A stretch of DNA of 64,000 nt from Cristatella mucedo (lineage: Eukaryota > Bryozoa > Phylactolaemata > Cristatellidae): the NCBI GenBank assembly GCA_009760855.2, contig WPIO01000113.1:634001-698000 (forward strand), read 5' to 3'. Each line of letters starts with the position of its first letter. The first letter of the stretch is position 1. The translations under genes were made by a program, and so were the position numbers. This document shows, piece by piece, positions 10,758 to 21,782 of the stretch. The notes under the pieces are model-generated. The model saw only the letters and a program-made list of their open reading frames with translations. It searched no databases and was not told the origin of the DNA.

Positions 10758-12099
10758 CGAGATTTTGGTGATTACGAATGCATCGGTGCGATGAGGCTCT
10801 ACGACACAGCCATCAAACCAATGATCAGCATTGGGGTGATAAAAGCAGAAAGCCATAGGAAGTCGTCTCTTGCTACTGCCCTTGACCGGCCTCGTCCTTC
10901 TTCCTGCTAGCCCACACTATGCGCCTGCTGCTGCTGCCGAAAGGCGTGAAATGCACTCTATTCTTAACCGTTCCAGGAACTGCATCGTTACAGGCTAGGG
11001 CTATATATATGGTACATCTATATCTATGCAAAGAGATTTCGGAGGCGAGCTTCAGAGCCCTGGTCCTACTGAGCTGAAGGATTAGTTGCAGGTATTCTTC
11101 AATTTTAAATACGCTAGACTCTTACAGCTTGAATTAAGCCAACGCTGGAGAAAAACATACAGTTTCGTGTATTTAAAGCCGATCGACGAAAATCCGGGTG
11201 ACTATGCCAGCCACCCTTACAACCTGAAAGTGAATCCTGGGTTCTAAAAAATCCATATTAAATCCTGGTCCGCTCAGAATTATGCAGCATGTACATGCTT
11301 CACCGTCTGTAACGGCGATAAGTCACAATGAGTTGGTGCACTGCTTCGCTAAAGGGTTTTCTAGAGCCTGTGCAGAGCATGGGGTCTTTCGGTAATCATA
11401 AGATAGCCAACATTCTGACTTAAGAAAGATTTTGTGTAAAAGACGAGGCAGTGGAGAGACCGGAGTAATGAGCGCCTCAATATAAGAAGTGGAAGACTGA
11501 GAAAGAGGTGCCCGGGCAGGCGCCGGAAGGATTTTAGAGCCAGCACGTACGGATGCGTGTTTATATGGCTCAACACTATCGATGTAATGGGGTACAATTT
11601 TTGCCAAGAAAGGCATGAAGTGGCCTAAGCCACTTGTACCCTGGGTATACTCCGGCCTGGGGGTATACTCTACGCTGCTATAACGGTTCCTTTGGGGTAC
11701 TATAACTTACTATTGGCTGATCTTCCGAAAAAGCTACTAAGCCTCATATAGTTTTTTGATGAATATAGGATTACCTTAACACTCGAGAAATTCAGTTTAG
11801 ATTTTGTGCTTGGTTGATCACCGGATGCAAGGCTTGAATCTGACATTTACCGTAAAGGGTGCTATTCTCAGTGTATGAGTTTCTAAGGCCCTAATCCATC
11901 AATTTTAATCTCACTTGCTCTCGTTCTTGTCCTTACTCTTATTCTTCTAATTGCAATATATTTGTCATCTTTCTCAGAAAGACTCTTTGCGAGAGAAGCT
12001 TTTGATTTTCGGGTAACGTCGAAGTACCGAAAACATGCTAGTATTTCAGCTGCATCCCAGTGCCTACTTCGTGGTTGCGTTTGTAATAGAATTTCAGTT
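10758..12099. other. Spacer between the duplication copies
   Basis: This stretch is unique to the spacer or lies left of the visible part of copy 1. It contains short open frames only, such as a minus-strand 97-codon frame at 11323-11616 that I do not recognise. I found no conserved domain and no repeat that I can name. Confidence 0.4.
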
Positions 12100-12118
12100 G
12101 ATCCAGTATTCTCACTTA

Positions 12119-12250
12119 TAAAGCGGCTGAAGAGCCTTAGTGATTATGGCCCCGCACTCGCAGAGAGCAATAAAGGATTCCTGTTGCTGGACTCGAAACC
12201 ACGACCTGGATGGATCTGGATACGCAAGCACCTTAGGCCTTAGCGTAAAT
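12119..12250 (-). mobile_element. Old SINE-1-like element (copy 2)
   Basis: Paralogue of the element at 20-150, with the same head and body on the minus strand. Confidence 0.55.
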
Positions 12251-12589
12251 ATTCGAGGCTTTTCTGAAGTCCAGACGGAGCTACATACTGCCACTGGGTA
12301 TACATGCACGTTCAAACTGTTTCATCTGAAATCCACAGTTTATCAGATACCAACACACATTTGCTCAAACCTGCCTGACATAGTCCGAAGACATGTCATA
12401 GCCTAACCAGAGACGTTAGCCATATGTTTATTACAATTGCTTTCGAGCATCTTTCTAGCAACGCTTCTAGATATGGATCGTAGCTTATATCTCATTTTCA
12501 GTAATTGTATTCAGGTGTGTCAATGCAACACTTATTTTGACATTGTAGGGGATTAAAAAGATGCAAGTTAGTCATAAACAATAATATAA

Positions 12590-13030
12590 CAACAATACAT
12601 GTGCTTAGCGCCCTCAGAGAACTGAATCTCTCGCTACGTACATTACAGATGCTACATAGTAGGCATTACGAAGTTATTGGTGGCAACATCCGCAAGCAGC
12701 AGGCACGATGTAAACACACGAGAAACGTATCACAAAGAATCAGCAAAACAGGTGCGTTTAAAGCTTTTTTTTATGTGTCGTCGTGTCAGGTGAAGCTGCA
12801 ACGTGCGTCGGTAGTTCGAGAAGAGTGAGCTCCGGGTTTTGAGAACACAAGAAAAATGAACAACATTTCCAACTCTTTGGCGATTTGTACAAGGTATGGC
12901 TGGAACGATTCTAGTAAGATCAGCGGGTTGTACGAATCTTGTCCTGGTTGAAGAGTGGTTCAGATAGGTCGGCTGGAGTCAGAGAATGGAGGGATCTAAA
13001 ACTAAGTGACAGAACCTTGACGTTGATAGT
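12590..13030 (-). mobile_element. Degenerate L2B 3' region (copy 2)
   Basis: Paralogue of 480-960, beginning CCCTCAGAGAACTGAATCTC. Confidence 0.5.
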
Positions 13031-13395
13031 TGTGCTTCAGACGTAGATATTCTTGAATGCAACTCTAAATGATTTAGTATTCTTTCATTCTAGCATAATT
13101 TACAAAAAAAAGATACCAATTCACATTCTTCTTGTACAGCATGTGTAAAGCACCTTAAACGATTTGAAAAGCAAGAAACCTATAGCATATCCTCACAGCC
13201 ACAGTCAATTTGGACGGGAAAATGCTGTAAGAAACAGTTGGGTTTCTGGCCGCCTCTTCAAATGTCGAATATTCATTCGCTATTGGCTGCAATGAGCAGT
13301 CTTTATTTCAGAACTGCCAAATATTGAGAGATATTACACACGTCTAGTAAAATGCCTATTCCAGCCATCCATCGCATCTTGATCGTCCTCGTTAC

Positions 13396-13577
13396 CTATT
13401 AAGATAGTAGACGGTGTTTGGTACGCCAGCTGCTGCATTGTTAATGACAACACGGAAGTAGTGCTCGAGGCTACCATTCATCCCGCCGCCTCCAGCGGTC
13501 AAGTTATCAGCGTTGGCAGTAGCATGCATTTTCAGAAATGGCTCTCCATACTATGACAGCTGTGCAAACCTATGTAA
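13396..13577 (-). pseudogene. Candidate exon of the unknown gene (copy 2, contains a stop)
   Basis: This is the paralogue of 1310-1491, again 182 nt between an acceptor (GTTTTCAG) and a donor (AATAG/GTAACG). The first third has changed at the amino-acid level and carries an in-frame TAG (LSSY in copy 1, LS-stop-Y here). The last ~105 bases encode exactly the same peptide as copy 1. Either the true exon starts downstream of the stop, or this copy is dead and the similarity reflects recent conversion. Confidence 0.4.
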
Positions 13578-13654
13578 CTGAAAACTGTGCATTGAAGCCA
13601 AGAAAGTCATACAAGCATGATGCGAAGGTAAGGTAGATTACTGAGATTAAAAGA

Positions 13655-14248
13655 TATCTGCAGCCCGACAAAACAGCGTGCACACCAAACAGCCCCAGAC
13701 AAAATAGCCTCGACAAAATAGCTCAGATAAATTAAAAGAATATCGTTACAAATCTTGTATGCTTCGATTACCTTATAGCATTGAACATATTCCATTAAGA
13801 TTATGAAAGTAAAATTTTAAAACGTTTTACTGAAAAATTTAAAACGTGAACACAAATGGAAATATAGTTTTCCTCCAAAATTTTAAATGATTCAAGAATA
13901 ATTTACTAAAGAACAATCCACATTTAACCTATTTATTTTTGCTTCTTTTACCGCCGTATTTCTAATAATCATTCCTGTCCATATCGATCTGTCAATATGG
14001 ACAACATAGGATCACATGAAGGAAAAGAGATGTTAATAAATTAAGTGTAAACCCTAAACCCTAAGCCCCAAATCCTAAACCATAAACTTTAATTTTGTAT
14101 TTTAAGTCTTCGTTAGTAGGATTGTATCTAAAAATTATCAGATTTGTCGGGTCTATTGTGTCGGGGTTATTTTGTTTTGTGCTGTTTTGTGTGCATACCA
14201 TTTTTTTCGGGCTATCTTTTCAGGGGCTATTTTTCCGGGTCACCTCCG
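13655..14248. mobile_element. MITE-like element (copy 2)
   Basis: This is the better-preserved copy. The left end has CCCGACAAAACAGCGTGCAC and further GACAAAATAGC units. The right end has the inverted counterpart, finishing GGGGCTATTTTTCCGGGTC. There is no coding capacity for a transposase. Confidence 0.5.
14046..14080 (+). repeat. Short CCCTAAA-type repeat (copy 2)
   Basis: TAAACCCTAAACCCTAAG inside the MITE-like element, matching 1962-1993. Confidence 0.4.
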
Positions 14249-14521
14249 GTCCAGCCAACACCTTAAATCCTGTCTTAAATTATCCCATGGAAATGGGAGA
14301 CACTTTAGCAAGTTCATTAGGCTTACTATCGTATGCAAAAAAAAGAGCTTCTCTTTCCCTAGTTTTTTTAACTAAACCACGTGCCTCACTCCTAACTCAC
14401 CTAGAAAGACACTCACGTACCCCAAGCCAATGGACCAAAAGAAGCTACAAATTAGATGTCAGAGCTGCCATCATGTAATGCCACCACAGATTTAGTTTTT
14501 GCGTGGTGGCTACGTATAGCT

Positions 14522-14655
14522 ACCTGGTTTGGCCGACTGGTTAAGGTGCTCGCTACGAGCAAGGTCAACGTTAATGACCGGGGTTACAGGCTGCCACCCC
14601 GTGGCATATGTGAAGCACCTGAATAGTGATTCAGTTCTCTTGGGGCTCTATACAA
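14522..14655 (+). mobile_element. SINE-2 (copy 2)
   Basis: tRNA-like head (GGCCGACTGGTTAAGGTGCT) and L2B-like tail (GTGATTCAGTTCTCTTGGGG). Confidence 0.7.
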
Positions 14656-15516
14656 GCGAATTAAATTATTGTATATTAACGAGGGTATTGACGTGATCTG
14701 GACCGCTCTCCAAGGCTTGGCTTTTTACGAGAAGCTAGTGATCGTCCCGAAAACGCAGCGAGCTTCCCACTCGGCGGGAAAGAGGGTGTCAAACATGCAT
14801 GAACGGATGCAGCTGACCCGTCTATTTCCATTCAGTCAGAGCAATGAAAGTTTTATTCACCGTTTGCGTGTCCTCTCCAGACTGACTGTGTAACCGGGGC
14901 GAACGTCCCGCAAACGTCTTTGCGAGCTCGTAGCGAGCGTGTGCCGAAGTACACGCTTGAGCGGACCCAGCCGAGCGGCTGAAAAGGCCGCACTGCCGCC
15001 GCGTCTGCAAATTGTTGGCAAGCATATTCTCAAGCACTCTGGGTAATCTTGATCTGATCAGGTGAGCTGTCTACGCGAAGGCTGGTCTACAATGGCCGGT
15101 CGAGATTATTCGTCAATCGCAAACAGAAGCTCTATTGTCTAGGCTGCCGGAGCCTCAACTACTACCAAGTATTCCGATTAGCTTTTCAATCTGTGCCTAT
15201 TGTAAGCTCACCTTGCTGTTTCAATCAATTCAGACGGCACCGGGCTGCTCTCTATTGCCAGCAGTGGGAAGCTTGCTGCCAACACGTTGCAGTGGCTGCG
15301 AAGTCAATGTAGACAGAGTGAGAGAGTTCTGCTGCTTGGAACTACTCGAGGTACGAGGTTTCAATCAATCATGTGAATTATATGTACGGAGTTCGCGTTT
15401 CTCATTCCTTACGCCGTCGTAATTCCGCGCGAAAGTTGACTGAGAGTTGACAGCTGATCCTCGATTAAGAGCTACGAGCTTCGCCACTGAATTCTAACTG
15501 AGTGCTTATGATGTAG

Positions 15517-15555
<39 letters not shown>
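15517..15555. repeat. TA microsatellite
   Basis: About 19 TA units. Confidence 0.9.
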
Positions 15556-15557
<2 letters not shown>

Positions 15558-15907
15558 GACCTGTCCGTTATCGTGTATGCCATGCTCGAGACCACCGTCA
15601 TTCTCTTGGAGCAACGGTCAGTAAGTCAGCAAGTCCTAGTGCTGCGGACGCGAATGTAGGCGTCGCAGCCACTCGGCTGGAAGTCACCGGTCGTATCAAA
15701 GGTTGTGCTTTTTTCAAAGTCGGTGTTGTCGTTAGCACTGCCTACAGAATAACAAGTGCCGCGTTGTTGAGGTCGGCGTATTGCAAACAATGGGTCACTG
15801 CGCTTTGTACGCGTCGTGCAGCAACCGGAACTAGCGAGGGTCACTCGGTCAGGAAAACGTGCAACGCTTGAGGAAAGCGTCCGTGTTGTGCTTCAATCTG
15901 TTCCAAA

Positions 15908-16726
15908 GTGTCTGCTGCCTTCGACACCATTGATCACGAAGTTCTGCTTGAACGATTGAGAACAACGATCGGTCTGGCAGACGAAGCACTGGCGTGGTTT
16001 AAATCCTACTTGTCCGATCGTGTTCAATCCGTGTCGTGTGGTGGTCAGGTCTCAGACATGAGAAGGGTCACCTGTGGAGTCCCTCAAGGGTCTGTACTTG
16101 GTCCCTTGCTGTTCTTCATTTATACGCAACCTCTGGGAAAAGTGATTAAGGCCCATGGAATAGGATATCACTTCTATGCTGACGATACTCAGTTGTATTT
16201 GTCATTTAAACCGTCGGAATCTGCTGCAGCAACTGAGAAACTAAATGCTTGCCTTGCCGATATTCGATTCCGGATGACGGAAAACTTCCTGAAATTAAAA
16301 GACGATAAAACCGAACTGCTTCTCATAGGACACCCTAAGCGTGTGGCTGGATTAAAAGGCTTTGCTGTTCTAATAGGTGATGCTATTGTGCGACCTTCAC
16401 CACCTGCTCGTAATCTAGGTGTCGTGTACGACAGCTGCCTCAATTTCAAAAGCTTCATTCAGAAGACTGCCTCTACAGCTAGCCATCACATCCGATCCCT
16501 ATCCAAGATTAGAAGCTGTCTCCCACAGTGGCTTGTAAAAAATTTAACTAGCTCTTTAATTCTGTCTTGGCTTGATTATTGTAATTCCCTTTTGGCTGGG
16601 CTACCAAGGAAAGCTATTATGCCACTACAGCGGACTATGAATATGGCTGCAAGGCTGGTCTTCAAGTCCCAGTGGTTTGAGCACGTGTCACCTTTGCTGG
16701 AAGAGCTAGGATGGTTGCCGGTTTAG
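15908..16726 (+). CDS. L2A reverse transcriptase, partial (5'-truncated)
   Basis: This 272-codon frame covers the reverse transcriptase palm and thumb: FDTIDHEVLLERL, CGVPQGSVLGPLLFF, the catalytic [32 protein letters not shown] and LDYCNSLLAGLP. A stop follows ELGWLPV (16724-16726), after which the C-terminal region resumes in another frame (16778-17164; LAELLHQFQPVRAP, GPRLWNSLPQFL). It has no endonuclease and no start of its own, so it is a dead insertion. Confidence 0.85.
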   Translation: MSAAFDTIDHEVLLERLRTTIGLADEALAWFKSYLSDRVQSVSCGGQVSDMRRVTCGVPQGSVLGPLLFFIYTQPLGKVIKAHGIGYHFYADDTQLYLSFKPSESAAATEKLNACLADIRFRMTENFLKLKDDKTELLLIGHPKRVAGLKGFAVLIGDAIVRPSPPARNLGVVYDSCLNFKSFIQKTASTASHHIRSLSKIRSCLPQWLVKNLTSSLILSWLDYCNSLLAGLPRKAIMPLQRTMNMAARLVFKSQWFEHVSPLLEELGWLPV

Positions 16727-17213
16727 CAAAGGATACAGAGCAAAGTTCTTACGCTGACCCACAAGGCCTGCCACGGCTTGGCTCCTTCATACCTAGCTGA
16801 ACTGCTGCATCAGTTTCAGCCTGTTCGCGCCCCCAGGTCCTGTGTGGACAATAAATTAGCTGTCCCGTTCCTCCGCTTAAAGATAGTTGGCGGCAGAAGC
16901 TTTAGCTCTGCAGGTCCTAGACTGTGGAACTCGCTTCCACAATTCTTACGCAACGAAATCTACTCTCCAACTGCCGACTATGGCTTATTTTTTTCAGCGG
17001 TCCTGAACTGCTACTTTTATGCTTCTCACTACCTCAACTGCTCTCCTGACTCTGCTATGCTTCCCACTTTCTCTTTGTTGCGTGAGACGAAGTCTGTTGG
17101 GTACAGAATGCGTACCGAAAGCCGCTTAGGCTGTGAGTGCGCTCTACAAAACTCTCCTGCGTAACACCCACATGGTCTTTTTTACTTTGTGGAGTTACTG
17201 GCGGAGATAGAAT
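15908..17213 (+). mobile_element. L2A LINE, 5'-truncated, with a filled/empty site pair
   Basis: Copy 1 at 4078-4086 (CCAAAGTGCTACCG) shows the empty site. Here the same sequence is split after CCAAAGTG and resumes at AATACCGCTACGG. The element starts in palm motif A (SAAFDTIDHEVLLERL) and ends at GGCGGAGATA, matching other L2A ends but without their usual microsatellite tail. It therefore inserted after the duplication, into the possible leader of the live GCNT-like gene. Confidence 0.9.
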
Positions 17214-17494
17214 ACCGCTACGGCTAATGAGAGACGTTTATCGCACGCGTTTATCGACAAACTAACTGTCTGTTCATGCTGAGAACTATTGTGTGCACCG
17301 CCACCGCTTCCCGAGGGCAGAGCTAGGTCGCCTGGCCCGAGTAGTTCCTACTTTGCAGGCTTGGCGAACCGAGTCTTCTCGGTAACGGCAGCGCTCGAAC
17401 TTTAAGAAAGTGCTGGACTAGCTTCTACTGCAACCTGGGCAGAACACGACGCCTCAATGAGCGGCAGCTGCTGACTTTGATTGATCCCTTCATG
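17214..17494 (+). promoter_or_regulatory. Possible leader of the live GCNT-like gene (3' part)
   Basis: This GC-rich leader is conserved with copy 1. It ends with ATCCCTTCATG at 17494, followed by a GTGAGC donor. The LINE at 15908-17213 separates it from the upstream half of the same block. Confidence 0.3.
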
Positions 17495-17654
17495 GTGAGC
17501 AGCGTGCGAACTTCTTTACAGCAGTCGGGGTAGTAGCCGTTTAAAGTGGCCGCCGCCTCCGCCTTCGCACCTACGGCTGGCGGTATCAGGCGTTACACGG
17601 TACCACGACACGAGGTGCGGCAAGCAGCTTGACCAACCGCCTCTCCCTCATCCT

Positions 17655-17900
17655 CTAATTTTTAGCAATATTATATAGCTACAAGTTGGCAGACGGACTG
17701 TGGAGCCCATAGGGTTGTCTAAGGAAAGGTCGCTTTGGAACGAAACACATAGATTTTGTGCAAATGCAACCGCAGATATTCTGGCAGGGTCAATTTTGAA
17801 CGTTAAGCTTTGCAATTTCACACTTAAGCTCAATGCAGGCAAAAGTACTTATGTCATAATCAATGTCGTTGTAGGATATTTGGTTGTTCCAGCTTCAGAA
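17655..17900 (-). mobile_element. L2B fragment (copy 2)
   Basis: Paralogue of 4560-4790. Minus-strand translation includes FAQNLCVSFQSDLSLDNP. Confidence 0.65.
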
Positions 17901-18049
17901 ATCTCAGCTAAAAAACTCAGCCACCAGCAATGTCTGCTTTAATTCAGGAAGCAATGTCCATTACAATATCTCCTATGGTACATGCAAAGCCTGGCTTGCG
18001 TGTTCAACAAGAACTGGTGGATTAGAGCTAGATCGTAACAACTCCAACT

Positions 18050-19468
18050 ATGGCTATATTGGTAAATCAAGGACCTAATAAGAGGCGAAAGCATGTGCTC
18101 TTTAAAGCTGTCGGCCAGTTGCATTGCAAGCATCTTGTTCTTATATGTTTCGTGGTAGCTGTCAGCATGGGGAGCATTCTCTTACACACTAATATATCAT
18201 TGAAGAGGGTCTACCGTATACAAGCTAGCACAAGATCACAAAAAATGCCGTTATTTCAGCCTCCAGCTTGGTTGGCTGAATATCTTAACTATACGACAGC
18301 ACGTTGCAATCTGCTACTGAAAGACGATAAAGATGAGCAAACGACCGTGCGAAAACTGGTGTCTCAGTACAAAAAAGGGCTTGGCTGCTACCGAGATCGC
18401 ACACTGGCTCAGACGTCATGCAGGCGTCTTCAAATCGTCACCAGCGGCTACGAGCCCTCGGAAAAGGAATCGGACTTCCCACTAGCGTTCAGCCTTCGCG
18501 TCCACACGTGCGCCACTCAGCTGGAACTCCTTCTTCGTTCTATATACGCTCCTCAAAACTTCTACTGCATTCATGCAGACGCTAAGGCCCCTGCCATTTT
18601 TCTCGCTGCTGTCCGCCGAATGACCGAGTGCCTTCCGAACGTCCGACTTGCACGGCTCGATTATGACTACGTCTATGCCAGCGCCTCTCAGATGAATGCC
18701 GACCTCGAGTGTATGAGAGTGGCCCGCTCGTCTCAGATACAGTGGCGCTATTTCATCAATCTGGCAGGGCAGGAGCTGCCGCTTAAAACGAACCTCGAGA
18801 TTGTTGAGACGTACATAAACCTCAACGGTTCCAGTCATTTCCGCATATATAAAATTAAGGCATCCGATGCTTGGCGCCAGAAAACCAGCATTTGGTGCAA
18901 AGACCTTGCAGCGAATCGGACTGTGAAATGTGCCTCTAAGAACTACTCAAAAGAGCCACCGCCTGGCAACGTCACGATATTCAAGAGCCTTTCAAACGGA
19001 GCCTTTAGTCGTGCATTCGTCGAGTACATGCTGGACGACCCTTTCTCACGGCAACTGCACGACTGGTTTAGCGACACCTGGGGTCCGGAGGAGCACTACT
19101 TCGCCACGCTTTTGTCACTGCCTTCAGCCCCGGGAGGCGGGCAGAGTGTCTCTGCCGCGAGAGCCGTGCTTTGGCGCTCCCAACAGACTGATCACAAGTG
19201 CTCTGGAAGATTCGTTCGCGACGTTTGCATATTCGTATCTGCAGATTTGCCGTACGTTGTTCAACGTCCTGAATTGTTTGCCAACAAGTTTTATTACGAA
19301 GATGATCCTTTTGCAATCCGTTGTCTCGTTGAAACACTTTTGGAACGGAGAAGAAATCAAAGTGCCAATTTTTGGAAAGCTCTTATCGGTAAACACTCAA
19401 AGTCATTGGATATCCGGAAATGGCCACTGCTTTATGTCGAAGCAAGAAATCTCTCGCTTAACGAGTGA
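18050..19468 (+). CDS. Core-2/I-branching GlcNAc-transferase-like protein (GCNT family, GT14)
   Basis: This is an intact single-exon frame of 472 codons, slightly longer than typical family members (about 430). The family moves GlcNAc from UDP-GlcNAc in beta-1,6 linkage onto O-glycans or poly-LacNAc in the Golgi. The layout is a type II membrane protein: a basic cytosolic tail (1-26), one membrane segment (about 28-46), a stem, then the catalytic domain from about 140 (SDFPLAFSLRVHTC). Landmarks are RSIYAPQNFYCIHADAK (163-179), FINLAGQELPLKTNLE (235-250) and SDTWGPEEHYFATL (341-354). E348 in the EEH triplet sits where the family has its catalytic glutamate. A C-terminal VCIFVSADL..FANKFYYEDDPFAI block (392-423) is the usual end. 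Several N-glycosylation sequons are present. The ATG was chosen because the pseudogene differs exactly there. Acceptor specificity cannot be told. Confidence 0.85.
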   Translation: MAILVNQGPNKRRKHVLFKAVGQLHCKHLVLICFVVAVSMGSILLHTNISLKRVYRIQASTRSQKMPLFQPPAWLAEYLNYTTARCNLLLKDDKDEQTTVRKLVSQYKKGLGCYRDRTLAQTSCRRLQIVTSGYEPSEKESDFPLAFSLRVHTCATQLELLLRSIYAPQNFYCIHADAKAPAIFLAAVRRMTECLPNVRLARLDYDYVYASASQMNADLECMRVARSSQIQWRYFINLAGQELPLKTNLEIVETYINLNGSSHFRIYKIKASDAWRQKTSIWCKDLAANRTVKCASKNYSKEPPPGNVTIFKSLSNGAFSRAFVEYMLDDPFSRQLHDWFSDTWGPEEHYFATLLSLPSAPGGGQSVSAARAVLWRSQQTDHKCSGRFVRDVCIFVSADLPYVVQRPELFANKFYYEDDPFAIRCLVETLLERRRNQSANFWKALIGKHSKSLDIRKWPLLYVEARNLSLNE

Positions 19469-20059
19469 ATTTTAACAAGCCATTGAAAAGATTGCTTAGA
19501 GTGACTATGTGAGTGGTAAGAACAAAGACCTTGAGTGGATTTTCCTGTGTATATCGAAGTTGACTGCAATTGTGTGTAACAAATGTTAACTGATCAATGT
19601 TACCGAGAAAATTGCAATTTTTGAACTCTGCAGTTCCTCAGATTTCCCCAATTTCTGCTTGGGCTGACCGTAGCTGACAGTGAATGCTTGCTGCTAGCAT
19701 TCGGATTCTCTGTGACCTAAGTATGCAACAAGTTCGAAGACTCGATAGGCACCAGGTTCAATAGTGAGCACCACCATCAAGTTCCGGTAACAATAACTAC
19801 ATAATTCAGGCCGTTGATGCAAAAACCATTTAGGTTTTCCACGGGCAGGGTAGACACTTTGGTTGGTGGACGGACTCCCATGTTTCCCGTCAATTGAAAT
19901 GCGTCCACCGATTATTTGAACTCAAGACCATCTAAAGAATCAAGCCCTCCAAAGTTATTGATTTCCATCATATCTAAAATCCCCTTAATGAGGCAGGCTT
20001 GAATTTATCACATTAAAAAAAATATTTTCCTACGGTAAAGTCAATAAGGTATATCACAA
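19469..20059. other. 3' flank of the GCNT-like gene
   Basis: Collinear with the pseudogene flank (6504-7094). No conserved frame and no clear AATAAA close to the stop. Confidence 0.4.
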
Positions 20060-20840
20060 ATACATGATCAAATTTATATGTGGAATGCAGATCTAAACAA
20101 GCCCGAAATTTAGTAAGGTAATGCAGCTGAAAGTGGGCAGACTTGACGGTAGAGCTAATGCGGTCGTCCAATAAATGGTCACTTTGGAACTTGACACCTA
20201 GATTTCGTGCAGATTCAACAGGAGATATGCAGGCAGAGCCGATTGTGAGCGTTCGCCTTTCTAATATCTGAGTCACGGTTGGTTTTCCCATAATCTAGTA
20301 AGTTGGTTTTATCATCATGCAATTTAAGAAAACTGCCTGCCATCCATGTGCCGATATCGTTAATACATGCAGCAAGGGAGCTGAGAGAATTAGACGAGCT
20401 AGAGGGCTGGAAGAGATTGAAGCAAAGATAAAGCTAAGTGTCATCCGCAAAAAAAGTGAAAGCCTAGATTAATCTCTAGAATCACATCGGCAGAGGGAGG
20501 GTATAAATTGTGAAAAGAACTAAACCAAGCACGGAGCCCTGTGGTACCCAAAATTTCAGAACTTCCTCTGATGACCTTTGTCCATTTACATCAATGCTCT
20601 GGTCTCCCACTGAGATATTAGAATAAGTATAATTCATTTGTATAGCGCCCTGAGAGAACCGAATCTCTATTCAGGTGCTTAACATATGCCTCGGGGCTCG
20701 AGCCCATGACCTGAGCTGGACCCTGGTCGAGGCGAGCACCTTAAACCACTGGACCAAACCAGCTTGGACCTGAACCATTGCAGTGCAGAGGCAGCGATGC
20801 CTTGACGAGATGAAAGGTACTTCAGAAGTTCAGAATCGTC
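20060..20840 (-). mobile_element. L2B fragment split by SINE-2 (copy 2)
   Basis: Paralogue of 7095-7840. Minus-strand thumb sequence ESARNLGVKFQSDHLLDDRI is readable. SINE-2 interrupts it at 20638-20768. Similarity to copy 1 fades near 20840. Confidence 0.65.
20638..20768 (-). mobile_element. SINE-2 nested in L2B (copy 2)
   Basis: Same position and orientation as 7636-7768. Confidence 0.7.
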
Positions 20841-21490
20841 GGAAAGTTCGGGTCAATTTTAGATTTACTTGAATGGTTAGCTATAGGCCATTGAGAAACC
20901 ATATTGTCTGAAGATTAAGTTTCACTTTATGGGATACTTTCGTAGTCAATAGTCCAATCTAGCTCCGATTACATATACTAGCGAAGTGAAGCGTCTTTTG
21001 CTGGAAGCCAAAATAATATGCATTTTAGCCAGCGACGTCTTCTCTTCCAACGCAAAGTTGAAGTGTCCCTAAGTTGTTCATGGGAATACTGTAATTATGA
21101 CGAAGGTAATAGACAGTAGAGTAGGTCTACATATATACTTGTATAAAATTATAAAAGTGATAGGTGACTTTCATAATGCCATTCGAAAAATAAATATCTA
21201 TGCATTGTTTTCATACGTTGATGAAAATAAGCAACTTTATATGACTTGCGTTGTACTATGTTTAGAGAACCATGCCGAAGCTCACAAGTAACTTGCTTAC
21301 GTCAACATGCAACCGTGCACAAGACACTAAATGCAGTCGATTAGGTAGACACATGCACAGTTAGTAACATGCACTGACTAATGCACTCGCAAACAAGCAA
21401 CGCGAACACGAAACAAACTTTTTTTGTACAAATTAATTGAGAGCCAGTAAAGCAAAGCGGAGCAGATGCATCTTCAGCTGAGACTCATCT
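20841..21490. other. AT-rich stretch, nothing recognised
   Basis: Only short open frames; no repeat or domain identified. Confidence 0.5.
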
Positions 21491-21599
21491 GATGAAAGCT
21501 GGTTTAAGGTCGCTATCCGGATGTAGGTTTCGGACTTTCGATGCGCAACAAACTGAGAAGGATTTCTTATTGACTAAACGACTTCAATTTAGTGGGAAA

Positions 21600-21743
21600 A
21601 TGGCGAGAGGGTGGTTAGAAGCCGAAGAAAAGGTGGTGCAAGAGCCGGTGCCGGTTCTTTGCAATTTGCGACACGAGTCTTTAGTTGAAGTCGTGCAACG
21701 GTCAATCTTGCAGTTGTTTCTGCAAGAGGCTAGCAGAAGTTAA
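21600..21743 (+). CDS. Small open frame, function unknown
   Basis: From an ATG in good context (GAAAATGG) a 47-codon frame reads MARGWLEAEEK and then VLCNLRHESLVEVVQRSI, ending in TAA. The same frame is open upstream to 21492. It could be a short peptide or a terminal exon. I do not recognise it, and short open frames like this also arise by chance. Confidence 0.2.
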   Translation: MARGWLEAEEKVVQEPVPVLCNLRHESLVEVVQRSILQLFLQEASRS

Positions 21744-21782
21744 TTTTTCAACTTACTTTCTTGCCTTTACTTAAATAACGTT

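Larger units (their letters stand above)
12100..20840. repeat. Tandem segmental duplication, copy 2
   Basis: This is the partner of 1-7840 in direct orientation. It is longer because an L2A LINE (15908-17213) sits in it. It lacks the two SINE-1 insertions of copy 1 (2160-2342 and 4917-5049). Its left edge may extend further left than 12100, because copy 1 is cut by the window start. Confidence 0.9.
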
